From Alkalihalobacillus sp. BA299 (lineage in GTDB: Bacteria > Bacillota > Bacilli > Bacillales > Bacillaceae_F), in NCBI RefSeq assembly GCF_017745675.1, contig NZ_JAFLJM010000002.1, forward strand, positions 1 through 64,000: a stretch of 64,000 bases of DNA. The letters run 5' to 3'. Below the pieces are notes generated by a model. It searched no databases and was not told the DNA's origin. It worked only from the letters and a program-made list of their open reading frames with translations. Positions 46,593 through 54,245 of this stretch are shown here, piece after piece. Within the stretch, counting starts at the first letter, position 1; each line of letters starts with the position of its first letter. The translations under genes and the position numbers were made by a program.

Positions 46593-46628
46593 AAAAAACC
46601 TGCCCCTCACATTAAAGGAACAGGTTTA
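46593..46628 (-). terminator. Terminator of the cold-shock gene
   Basis: On the minus strand AAACCTG pairs with CAGGTTT, with further partial pairing inside, followed by TTTATTG. It lies about 60 bases past the csp stop. Confidence 0.75.
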
Positions 46629-46688
46629 TACATTTCGTTGTATATGATGCATAAAGCTAAAAATTCATTTCCAACCCAGGGATGTGAA

Positions 46689-46886
46689 TTACAGCTTTGT
46701 TACGTTTGCAGCTTGAGGTCCGCGAGCACCTTCAACGATTTCGAATTCTACAGATTGACCTTCGTCAAGAGTTTTGAATCCTTCAGTATTGATAGCTGAG
46801 AAGTGTACGAATACATCGTCACCATCTTCACGCTCGATAAATCCAAAACCTTTTTCTGCATTAAACCATTTTACTTTTCCTTGCAT
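46689..46886 (-). CDS. Cold-shock protein (CspA family)
   Basis: A 65-residue single-domain RNA chaperone. The RNP1 motif is KGFGFIER and RNP2 is DVFVHFSAI; the start is [13 protein letters not shown]. The length and sequence match Bacillus CspB/C/D proteins, but I cannot say which paralogue. A good sigma-A promoter lies at 46940-46969, giving a leader of about 47 bases, shorter than the long leaders of cold-induced csp genes. Confidence 0.96.
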   Translation of the reverse strand: MQGKVKWFNAEKGFGFIEREDGDDVFVHFSAINTEGFKTLDEGQSVEFEIVEGARGPQAANVTKL

Positions 46887-46939
46887 GCTTTCACATTCCC
46901 TTCGTAAATTAAATCATTGTGAAAATATTCCACAGTTTC

Positions 46940-46969
46940 ACTATATCAGAACTTCTATATAGGCGTCAA
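46940..46969 (-). promoter_or_regulatory. Sigma-A promoter of the cold-shock gene
   Basis: TTGACG (46964-46969) and TATAGT (46940-46945) are 18 bases apart on the minus strand. Transcription would start near 46933. Confidence 0.65.
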
Positions 46970-47779
46970 ACCGGTTTCGTACCCAACTTTGCGACAAATA
47001 TTGACGAAAATCTCGCCTATGAATTTCCGTCTATGCTCCATATCACCCACTAATTTTATGGTATTAAAATGTTAAATATAGTGAACTGTGGATTTTCGCT
47101 ATTTATTATCTCTATAATCGAAGAAAATATACACTTTTGATTTAAAATATTATTTTCCTTTCATTAACAATACCCTTCTTCCTCCTCATAATGACATAAA
47201 AATTCAATTTTTATGTCGAAACAATCGGTACATAGCTCTAGCTATCGCCCTTCCCTTATATACAAAACTGAAATAAAAGTCACAATAATTTTACAATTAC
47301 TTCAAAAAAGAGTGATTGAATACCTATTTACTAATCTGCTAATATTAAGATGGTTCAAATCTTGACGAAGTTTGTTGTTTTTTAGGTTTAGAAAATAAAT
47401 TTTCCCCCATTTACCTTCAACACAGCCACACTCCTCTAGATAGAGCTGTGAATGCTCTTACCGCCTCGGTAGCCGGGGTTCGGTACGTAAGCATAACCAC
47501 CTCTTCTGTCCCTCACCACTATGTTCCGATTAAGGTATTAGCCCTCCAATGCGGTGTACTAGGAAAAGCACCAGCACCTAGACCTCCATACATAGTAAAA
47601 ATTTCTCTCTATACACCGTACTTTTTAAAACCCAGCCATACTGTGCTTTTCTATATATGTGGTTATGTGACCAAACCCTAAAAAAAGACCTTTATCACCT
47701 GATAATTTCCCCTGTTGTAAATAGTAAAATTATGTTAAAGTTAAAAGCTGAAACTGTTTATTAACAAGGGGGGGTACGT
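46970..47779. other. 810-base gap with hairpin and possible glycine-rich remnant
   Basis: No convincing gene. A perfect 11-base dyad (GACATAAAAAT/ATTTTTATGTC) is at 47193-47217. On the minus strand, 47519-47593 reads as a 24-codon frame starting MYGGLGAGAFPSTPHW, but it has a poor ribosome site. Beyond its stop another frame reads RDRRGGYAYVPNPGYRGG (about 47440-47510). This could be the wreck of a small glycine-rich (coat-like) gene. The 47780 gene's promoter must be near 47700-47750 but is not clear. Confidence 0.4.
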
Positions 47780-48733
47780 ATGAGATCTATAAAAGGAGGA
47801 TTGGCTGCCTTAGCACTATGCTTTGTTTTAACAGCATGTGACGAGCCATCTAACAACGAAAATGTAGAGACCACATTATCAGTTGATGAAGTCATCCAAC
47901 ATTCCATTGAAGCGATGAATGAGCTACAAAGCTATACAATGGAAATGAATAATGAACAACAGCTTGAAATGCCTGACGAAGAAGCTTTTCAAATGGATAT
48001 GACGATGATTGCAGACATCACGATAGAACCCCTACGTCTTTATCAGAAAATGACAATGAGCGGCCTCGACGAAAATATTGAAGCCGTTGAAACCGAAAGC
48101 TACTTTACAGAAGACGGGATGTTTGTCAAAGACTCCATGGAAGGAGGCTGGATCAAATTTCCTGAAGAATTTTCACAAGATATTCTCGAATCCGCAAAAA
48201 TGCAAATGAACGCTGAAGAGCAACTTAAAATATTTCAAAAATTTTCTGAAGACACGCAGTTAACAGAGGATGACACACATTATATCTTAACAACTCGCGG
48301 TTCAGATGAAAATTTTAAAGAGATGGCACAAGAAGTAATGGGCTTCATTGATGAAGCGGGCGAAATGATGGATGAGCTACTATCCATGATGGATATCGAA
48401 ATGTTTACATACGTCATTTACATTGAAAAAGACACATTCTATCAAACAAAAATGGACATGGAAATCACGATGCAAATGTCAATGGAAGGCGAAACCATGA
48501 AATCCGTTCAACGCATGAATGGTATTATGTCTAACTTCAACACCGTCGGCGACATCACCATTCCACAAGAAGTAATAAACACCGCCGAAGAATTCAACTT
48601 CGAATTCCTCGAAGGCCTAGAAGATATGGAAGACTTCGACTTCAAAGAGTTTGACTTTGAGGATATTCAGGAAGAGGAAGTAACGGAGGAACCAGGTGTA
48701 GAAGAAGATGTGGTGGAGGAAGGGCAAGAATAG
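47780..48733 (+). CDS. DUF6612-like lipoprotein
   Basis: A 317-residue lipoprotein with lipobox FVLTAC (Cys20). The body resembles the DUF6612/LppX-like lipid-binding fold of Firmicutes, recognised by the pattern VIQHSIEAMNELQSYTMEMNNEQQL and by repeated beta strands ending in Met-rich segments (AEEQLKIFQKF, MQMSMEGETMKSVQRMNG). The C-terminus, from about residue 275, is a very acidic tail (EEVTEEPGVEEDVVEEG). GGGGGGG lies six bases before the ATG as the ribosome site. It is monocistronic and on the opposite strand to its neighbours. Function unknown. Confidence 0.82.
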   Translation: MRSIKGGLAALALCFVLTACDEPSNNENVETTLSVDEVIQHSIEAMNELQSYTMEMNNEQQLEMPDEEAFQMDMTMIADITIEPLRLYQKMTMSGLDENIEAVETESYFTEDGMFVKDSMEGGWIKFPEEFSQDILESAKMQMNAEEQLKIFQKFSEDTQLTEDDTHYILTTRGSDENFKEMAQEVMGFIDEAGEMMDELLSMMDIEMFTYVIYIEKDTFYQTKMDMEITMQMSMEGETMKSVQRMNGIMSNFNTVGDITIPQEVINTAEEFNFEFLEGLEDMEDFDFKEFDFEDIQEEEVTEEPGVEEDVVEEGQE

Positions 48734-48749
48734 GTAGAAGCAATCATAA

Positions 48750-48799
48750 AAAACGGTGAGAGGTACCTTGATCGACTAAAGGTCTCTGTCACCGTTTTA
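48750..48799 (+). terminator. GGTGCC-type palindrome serving as terminator
   Basis: AAAAACGGTGA-GAGGTACC pairs with GGTCTCTGTCACCGTTTT around ATCGACTAAA, followed by ATTATTAG. It ends the lipoprotein gene at 47780-48733. The inner sequence shows it belongs to the palindromic repeat family. Confidence 0.75.
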
Positions 48800-48870
48800 T
48801 TATTAGTTAAGATCTTTTCATCAATGATCATCTACTTGAAAAACAATATGCATTTTATCACCATTAACTT

Positions 48871-49025
48871 TTATTCTTCCTCTAATTCTTCAGGAAAGAT
48901 TTCATCAAGCTTAATTTCATAAAAAATGGAATACCATCAATTAACTCAACTCGTTCTCCTTCGGGCCATTGCAAATAATCAGCATATGAATAGGTTTTTG
49001 AAAAATCAGGACCCATAGCAGGCAC
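48871..49025 (-). pseudogene. Remnant of a Uma2-type (DUF820) nuclease gene
   Basis: From a GTG at 49025, with GGGG seven bases upstream, the frame reads MPAMGPDFSKTYSYADYLQW followed by PEGERVELIDGIPF, the usual N-terminus of Uma2-family putative restriction-type endonucleases. Right after it, in a shifted frame, comes YEIKLDEIFPEELEEE and a stop, which is a typical Uma2 C-terminus. The roughly 130 residues in between, which carry the catalytic core, are missing. The gene is therefore an internal-deletion relic and should be inactive. Confidence 0.75.
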
Positions 49026-49209
49026 TTTTCATCCCCTCTGTTTTTTCCTAATTATAACATATGGAAAGATAAGAGAAACATGAACCTAAACAACTGGCTT
49101 TTGTTCACTATATGTATTAAACGTTGCTATTTCAAACCTAGTTACATTCTAAAATTGGACAAAAGATTACAATTTCTGGGGAGTCACAGTGACAATGATA
49201 AAAAAATGA

Positions 49210-49252
49210 CGAGAGGCACCTTTCGTCGACTCAAGGTGCCTCTCGCTGTTTT
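49210..49252. terminator. GGTGCC-type palindrome after the flagellar cluster
   Basis: CGAGAGGCACCTTTCGTCGA pairs with TCAAGGTGCCTCTCG, an arm of about 15 bases. On the plus strand GCTGTTTTATTAG follows. It stands 20 bases past the stop of the 49269-49496 gene and may end the flagellar transcript. Confidence 0.65.
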
Positions 49253-49268
49253 ATTAGTTTCTTCTGAA

Positions 49269-49496
49269 TTAAGGTCTTACTTGAAATACACCATCTCTTA
49301 TAAACTGCATAACTTGTTCAACCTTAACATTCGTATGATTCGCAATATCAATTGCATTGGCATTCGGATGTTTTTTTAAGTACAGTTTGATTTGCTGAAA
49401 GGTTTCTCTGTACATAAAGTAACAATGATTGCAATGAGATCTCGTCTTGATCTCTATCACCTTTCCACAATCAATACAAAAGCCAAAATTATTCAT
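49269..49496 (-). CDS. Small YvyF-like zinc-ribbon/HTH protein
   Basis: A 75-residue protein. Four cysteines (CIDC near residue 7 and CNHC near residue 22) form a zinc knuckle, then a helix-turn-helix-like segment follows (YLKKHPNANAIDIANHTNVKVEQVMQFIRDG). It resembles the N-terminal half of the flagellar-operon protein YvyF, which belongs near flgM, not after fliT. It lies 98 bases after fliT on the same strand. A regulatory role in flagellar expression is inference. Confidence 0.7.
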   Translation of the reverse strand: MNNFGFCIDCGKVIEIKTRSHCNHCYFMYRETFQQIKLYLKKHPNANAIDIANHTNVKVEQVMQFIRDGVFQVRP

Positions 49497-49594
49497 AAGC
49501 TCTCCTTAAATGAGAGTAACTCAAAACCGAGTATCCTACCCTCGACTACAGTATGTACGACGTACGTACACCCTTATGGAGTCACCCTGCATTT

Positions 49595-49960
49595 CTATAG
49601 GCCTCGTTTATCAAAAAAGGCACCCTCCAATGTTGGACCATCATATGGATTATCGTACTTTCTGTTTTGCTTTTTCCTCATCTTAAAGTTATTAATGTCC
49701 GTTTGGATTTGCATCTGAAAGGTAGCTAATTTTTTCTCAATCACTTGATTAAGTGCTACTATCTCTCTGCCTTTATCTCGGTCTTTTTCAGTCATTGAGA
49801 CTTGTCCGAGTTTGGAAATGAGAGCTTGACGTTCTGCTAAAAGCTTTTCAACTACTTCAATAAAGTTGTCTCTAGCATCATTCTCTTTTGGTAGCTGCGT
49901 CAGCAAATGAGTGTGAAGTTTTTTCGTAACCGAAAAAATATCTTCTACTAAAGAATTCAT
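49595..49960 (-). CDS. fliT: Flagellar protein FliT-like chaperone
   Basis: A 121-residue helical protein following fliS. The pattern of two long helices (VEDIFSVTKKLHTHLLTQ; VVEKLLAERQALISKLGQ) with a basic, Asn/Tyr-rich tail fits Bacillus FliT, the proposed export chaperone of the cap protein FliD. Sequence conservation is weak in this family, so order and size carry the call. Its start shares a base with the fliS stop. Confidence 0.82.
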   Translation of the reverse strand: MNSLVEDIFSVTKKLHTHLLTQLPKENDARDNFIEVVEKLLAERQALISKLGQVSMTEKDRDKGREIVALNQVIEKKLATFQMQIQTDINNFKMRKKQNRKYDNPYDGPTLEGAFFDKRGL

Positions 49961-50355
49961 TACCCTTGAACTCCATGACGTTGTTTACGGTCCATCTGAA
50001 CGGCTTCCTTCCACGTATCACGAAATGATACAACGAGCTCCTCAGCTTCCTTAAGCTTCTCCGTACTATTTTCAATATTCGCTTCTATTAATCGGTTAAG
50101 AATAAAGTCATACAAACTCATCATATTTTTGCCTAAATCAGTTTCTGTTTTTAGAGTAACCATTAGTTCACGAATAATATTTTGCGCTTTTGTCAAATTG
50201 ATGTTTCTTTCCTGTACATTACCTTTTTCAATGGCCTGTTCCGCTTGTTTAATAAATTTTAAACATCCATTGTATAGCATAAGCGTAAGTTCTCCTGGAG
50301 ATGACGTTGTTGCTTTATTTTGTTGATACGCTTGGTACGGATTATTGACTGCCAT
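49960..50355 (-). CDS. fliS: Flagellin export chaperone FliS
   Basis: A 131-residue four-helix protein that binds the C-terminus of flagellin and keeps it unpolymerised. Conserved features are NPYQAYQQNKATTSSPGELTLMLYNGCLKFIKQA near the N-terminus and AQNIIRELMVTLKTETDLGKNMMSLYDFILNRL. In B. subtilis it also interacts with FliW-linked flagellin homeostasis. It lies 21 bases after fliD. Confidence 0.96.
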   Translation of the reverse strand: MAVNNPYQAYQQNKATTSSPGELTLMLYNGCLKFIKQAEQAIEKGNVQERNINLTKAQNIIRELMVTLKTETDLGKNMMSLYDFILNRLIEANIENSTEKLKEAEELVVSFRDTWKEAVQMDRKQRHGVQG

Positions 50356-50376
50356 TTATTAACATCCTTTCTATTA

Positions 50377-51897
50377 TTACGCTCCACCCATAAACTGCAT
50401 TAAGCTAGCACCTTGAGCATTCGCTTGATTTACGGCTTGTTCCATTCTCGTAAATTGTGACCAATAGCGATTTTCTATATCTGCCAAACGCCGTTGAAAA
50501 CGGTCGATTTGTTGATCCACATCGATTAGCTCCCGACCTAGTGTAAATTGATGGTTCGTTCGATTTTCATTACCAGCACGGGAAGTAACTTTTTTCATTG
50601 AGTCATTTATCGTTGTTCTTATTTTAGGTACTAAACCGCCTTCATTGTTAAATAATTGATAGACAGAGTTAGGATCGTCTTCTAAAGCTTGTCGGAGCTT
50701 CGTTTCATCAATTTCTAACCTTCCACCATCACGATAATTACTCGTTGTGTCTATTCCAATTTCTGTCAAATGACTAAATTCGCCAGTTGTTTGAACATTT
50801 GAATATAAATCATTCCGCATCTGTGTTAAAACAGAAGAAAGGATCGGATCCCGTCGTAATAAACCACTCTTTGCTTTCTCATCCCATAATTCTGCCTCAC
50901 GTTCAGACATTTCTCTCCGCTGTTCATCTGTTAGTGGTGGAAAGTCTCGATAGGTAGGCTCGCTTGTTTTTAATTGTATTTCTGCAATCGTTTCATTGTA
51001 CTTATCTACAAATGCCTTAATATTATCAAAAGCATTGTCTGTGTTCGAAGAAACAGTTACTGTTTCCGGACCTGTTGTTTGCATAACATTGAAAGACAAG
51101 CCACCAATTGTTATACGATTCGACCTTGACGTTTCTTCGATCGTTTCACCAAATGTAGGGTCTTCAAATGTCACTTGAGCATTCTGTCCCGCAGTTTCAT
51201 TTGCTTGATCAATGTTTAATACATCGTTTAAAAAGCTTGTATCACCATCAAAGTAGATTTGTCTTACCCCAGTACCATCATCTATCCCAGCAAACTCTCC
51301 AGTTTCCTTTCGTTCGATGACGACTTTATCATATGTACTATCGTAATAAGCGCGAACTCCAAGGTCCGAATCATTGATTTCCTTAAATAGTTGATTTAGA
51401 GATTTTGACGTATCTACTGTAAACTCTCGAGTGACCGCTTGATCGTTACTATTATGAGTCGTAATAGAAAATGTAGTCCCATTATAAGCGGTTAAATCCC
51501 CTAAAGCCGTTTCTTGTTCGTTCATTGCTTTTGTCGCTGAGACTTTAGCATCTGCTGAGGAAATGGAAGCTGTACTAATATTTCTTGTCTTCGTTGCCAC
51601 TTGCTTTACTTCAAAATTATAAGTGCCGTTTTGGACAGAGGAATTAGCCGTTACCGTAAAAGCTGCTTCATTTGAAGACTTCGCTTCTCGTGTATTAAAA
51701 GCAGAAGTCAATCTTAAGGAATAAGCGGATTCCTCAAGAGCTTTTAATTTTAAATTCATATTTCGATAAGCATCACGCTGCCATTCAATTGTTTGCTTTT
51801 TTTGGAAAAAGCGATCTAAAGGTTGTCGTTCTACCTTCATCAAATCACGAATAATACTCTCTGTGTCTATTCCACTTGCTAAACCACCAATTCTCAT
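50377..51897 (-). CDS. fliD: Flagellar hook-associated protein 2 (filament cap)
   Basis: A 506-residue cap protein under which flagellin assembles. The N-terminus MRIGGLASGIDTESIIRDLMKVERQPLDRF is the FliD_N signature. The middle part is variable, and the C-terminal FliD_C (about 260-500) ends with a helix ENRYWSQFTRMEQAVNQANAQGASL. It lies 15 bases after flaG. Confidence 0.96.
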   Translation of the reverse strand: MRIGGLASGIDTESIIRDLMKVERQPLDRFFQKKQTIEWQRDAYRNMNLKLKALEESAYSLRLTSAFNTREAKSSNEAAFTVTANSSVQNGTYNFEVKQVATKTRNISTASISSADAKVSATKAMNEQETALGDLTAYNGTTFSITTHNSNDQAVTREFTVDTSKSLNQLFKEINDSDLGVRAYYDSTYDKVVIERKETGEFAGIDDGTGVRQIYFDGDTSFLNDVLNIDQANETAGQNAQVTFEDPTFGETIEETSRSNRITIGGLSFNVMQTTGPETVTVSSNTDNAFDNIKAFVDKYNETIAEIQLKTSEPTYRDFPPLTDEQRREMSEREAELWDEKAKSGLLRRDPILSSVLTQMRNDLYSNVQTTGEFSHLTEIGIDTTSNYRDGGRLEIDETKLRQALEDDPNSVYQLFNNEGGLVPKIRTTINDSMKKVTSRAGNENRTNHQFTLGRELIDVDQQIDRFQRRLADIENRYWSQFTRMEQAVNQANAQGASLMQFMGGA

Positions 51898-51912
51898 AAT
51901 TCACACCACGCT

Positions 51913-52260
51913 TTATATTTTTTTATCAATAAATAACCCGATCGTCTCTTTCATCGCTACATAAATATCTAGTAATTTCTTAGGAGGAACCTCTTTAATA
52001 ACTTCATTTGTCTGCTGATCGACTATTGTAATGTAGTATTCATTTAATTCTTCATGAAGATTAAACTTTAAACTTGTGTTCGCCGATTTTAAAAATTCAT
52101 TCACCCCGTCTATTTTCTTCAAAACATCATCAATAGCCTTATCTTGCTGTTTTTCAGATTTTTCGTTACTTTCCACTTGTTTGTCTAGCGACTGATTTCC
52201 TTCGTTTCTTAAGGTTCGCACAACAGGTGGAGTCGAAGGAAGAGAACGATTAATTTCCAT
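51913..52260 (-). CDS. flaG: FlaG-family flagellar protein
   Basis: A 115-residue protein. The C-terminal FlaG domain is recognised by LKFNLHEELNEYYITIVDQQTNEVIKEVPPKKLLDIYVAMKE; the N-terminal half is polar and probably unstructured. It corresponds to B. subtilis YvyC. It heads the flaG-fliD-fliS-fliT unit, with a sigma-D promoter at 52292-52318. Confidence 0.93.
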   Translation of the reverse strand: MEINRSLPSTPPVVRTLRNEGNQSLDKQVESNEKSEKQQDKAIDDVLKKIDGVNEFLKSANTSLKFNLHEELNEYYITIVDQQTNEVIKEVPPKKLLDIYVAMKETIGLFIDKKI

Positions 52261-52291
52261 AAAATACTCTCCTAATCTATTCTTTTTGTTT

Positions 52292-52318
52292 ATATCGGCT
52301 ACTTTTTATATTTTATTA
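52292..52318 (-). promoter_or_regulatory. Sigma-D promoter of flaG-fliDST
   Basis: A perfect sigma-D -10, GCCGATAT (52292-52299 on the minus strand), has TAAT 15 bases upstream (52315-52318), close to the consensus TAAA-N15-GCCGATAT. It lies about 30 bases before the flaG ATG. Confidence 0.8.
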
Positions 52319-52415
52319 AAGTTTTTTTATTTAGTTATCAAATATTCCACCTAACTATAAATACCATTTTTATTTTTATGATTAAAACATTAATTTAGTA
52401 TTCTAGCTTCCTGTT

Positions 52416-52470
52416 TAAAAAAAATAGGAGTAAAGACCAAGTAATTGGTTTTTACCCTATTTTCTTTTTT
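52416..52470. terminator. Terminator after the Maf block
   Basis: A long imperfect stem on the minus strand, from AAAATAGGGTAAAAACCAA through TTGGTCTTTACTCCTATTTT, ends in a T run; the plus strand has one as well. It lies about 30 bases past the Maf gene's stop and separates it from the sigma-D promoter of flaG. Confidence 0.75.
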
Positions 52471-52497
52471 AATTATTTTTAAACACCTTTTATTAAA

Positions 52498-53844
52498 TTA
52501 TAAACCCTTTAAATGACTAAATACTTCTTTCAACTCCATTATTTTGGTACCTTTTATCTTAGCTCCACCCTCTGTAGCATCAACAAATGCAATGTTAGGT
52601 TCTTGTTTTATTCTATTTTCAATCCACCTTAAGTATATTGATAAAGTTTTACTGGTATTAACAGATTTTCCATCTATTCCTTTAATCATTCTTAAATTTT
52701 TACTATGAATTATATCTTTAATTAAATCAGTTTCATCAGCATGGGATTTACTATTTGTAAACGCTAGATCTTGTCCTACAAATATAATTGGGTTTGCCTT
52801 AAACTTTATAGCAATGTCAAGTGCTGTTGTAGCCACTGAACCGCCAGTTTTTACAGTTTCAATATTATTTTTTTTAGCATACTCCTCAGCTTTTATATAC
52901 CCTTCTTGAAAAGCTAAATACTTCTTTCCTTGATAATATTGTAGAACTTGTTTATTACACGTAGACAAGGCTATTAATGGTTTCCTTATATTTATACCAG
53001 CTATTTGATTATAGACTAGATCTTGTGGATCAGTCATTATAATATAATCAGGAATTACTCCAACATTTAATAATGGTCTTAATGCTGTACCAACTGATAA
53101 AATAATTGCTTTATTTTTTAATTCTTTTAGTAAATGCTTATTCTTATCCAATGATGGGCCTGCTGAAACAATAACTAATGCTTTATTTTCAAATTTACCA
53201 AATAATACATTTACAGCTTCATCAAAATGATTTATATTAAGGTCAAAATTTTCATCTAAGGTACTTTTGAATCTTTTTATTGAATTTACTTTTACTCTAT
53301 ATTCTTCTAGCAGATGTTTTATTTCTATTAAATCATTTGGTATTAATTGAACAGAAGGATAATGTAATATCATGATAGAATTTTTGAAATTAATCCTTGT
53401 TAATTCTTTATGAAGTTCTAGCCTAGTTTCCTTGAAAATCAATTTCACATTATTTTTTTCAAATAATATGTTCAAATCAACATTCTTAAGTGCTTCAATT
53501 AAAACATTTCGATTTGTCTCTATAATAGTCAATTCTAAACTTGGGTTTCGTTTTATTAATTCCTTTAGATGATAACCAAATCCTAAGCCATAAACAATAT
53601 AACTATTTATTTCATCTGAAAAATGATCATCTATATACCTTTTGGCTTCATGTAAGGGATCGTATTTGCTATGCAAATATAATGTTTTCCCATTTATAGT
53701 TACTCTTAAAGTAGATAACCCAACTTTTGTTTCAACTACTTCATATTCTTTTATAGTATCCTGTGTATTTTTTTGTATACTATGATAAATTGAAGCAAAC
53801 CTTCTTTTAATTACATCAAGATTTCTCTTATAAGTAACATTCAT
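52498..53844 (-). CDS. Maf-type flagellin glycosyltransferase (MAF_flag10/DUF115)
   Basis: A 448-residue cytoplasmic protein of the motility accessory factor family. The core glycosyltransferase domain (about 200-400) has LVIVSAGPSLDKNKHLLKEL, GVIPDYIIMTDPQDL and GGSVATTALDIAIKFKANPIIFVGQDLAFTN, as in characterised Maf proteins that attach nonulosonic acids to flagellin Ser/Thr. An N-terminal Rossmann-like part (IVYGLGFGYHLKELIKR) lies before it. I use ATG 53844, whose AAGGG ribosome site lies in the stop of the upstream gene. It is AT-rich compared with neighbouring flagellar genes. Confidence 0.85.
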   Translation of the reverse strand: MNVTYKRNLDVIKRRFASIYHSIQKNTQDTIKEYEVVETKVGLSTLRVTINGKTLYLHSKYDPLHEAKRYIDDHFSDEINSYIVYGLGFGYHLKELIKRNPSLELTIIETNRNVLIEALKNVDLNILFEKNNVKLIFKETRLELHKELTRINFKNSIMILHYPSVQLIPNDLIEIKHLLEEYRVKVNSIKRFKSTLDENFDLNINHFDEAVNVLFGKFENKALVIVSAGPSLDKNKHLLKELKNKAIILSVGTALRPLLNVGVIPDYIIMTDPQDLVYNQIAGINIRKPLIALSTCNKQVLQYYQGKKYLAFQEGYIKAEEYAKKNNIETVKTGGSVATTALDIAIKFKANPIIFVGQDLAFTNSKSHADETDLIKDIIHSKNLRMIKGIDGKSVNTSKTLSIYLRWIENRIKQEPNIAFVDATEGGAKIKGTKIMELKEVFSHLKGL

Positions 53845-53851
53845 TGAATGG

Positions 53852-54220
53852 TCATCCCTTACCATGATCAAGATATAACTTGATTCCCCGAATCCATGTT
53901 TGAAAGTTCTCTAATAACTCATATTCTAATAGATCTGCAATTAATACATAGTCTTCATCTTTAATGGCTTCTGTAACTTCATTTAGAATTGGATTAATTT
54001 CATTTTCATCAAAAACTACGTCATACTTTTTTAAAATATCCTTTGTGTGATAAAGAACTTTTATGCTCCAATTGATACCTTCTATAGCTTCTATTAGTAA
54101 TTTTAATGCTTCATTTTCTCTTTGTTTTCGAAAATCATCTATAATTTTTTCAATTGCTGGTATTAACTTCAAGTTATACATTTCATACTCAGTATATATC
54201 TCTCTAATATCTATATTCAT
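53852..54220 (-). CDS. Helical 122-residue protein between the two Maf genes
   Basis: A small acidic protein, mostly predicted helix (EYEMYNLKLIPAIEKIIDDFRKQRENEALKLLIEAIEGI ...). It has no signal peptide, cysteine or membrane segment. It resembles small helical proteins of Maf loci, but I cannot name a family. The stop codon overlaps the ribosome site of the shorter Maf gene, and it starts 25 bases after the longer one, so the three are probably one unit. An accessory or chaperone role in flagellin modification is only a guess. Confidence 0.75.
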   Translation of the reverse strand: MNIDIREIYTEYEMYNLKLIPAIEKIIDDFRKQRENEALKLLIEAIEGINWSIKVLYHTKDILKKYDVVFDENEINPILNEVTEAIKDEDYVLIADLLEYELLENFQTWIRGIKLYLDHGKG

Positions 54221-54245
54221 AGATAATGACCCTCCAAATTAAATA

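Noticed and set aside
47448..47681. 77-codon plus-strand frame in the gap before the DUF6612 lipoprotein
   Set aside because: No ribosome site, no recognisable domain, and its composition mirrors the minus-strand Gly-rich remnant.
49080..49379. 99-codon plus-strand frame overlapping the palindrome and the YvyF-like gene
   Set aside because: It runs through a hairpin and antisense to a well-supported gene, with no ribosome site.
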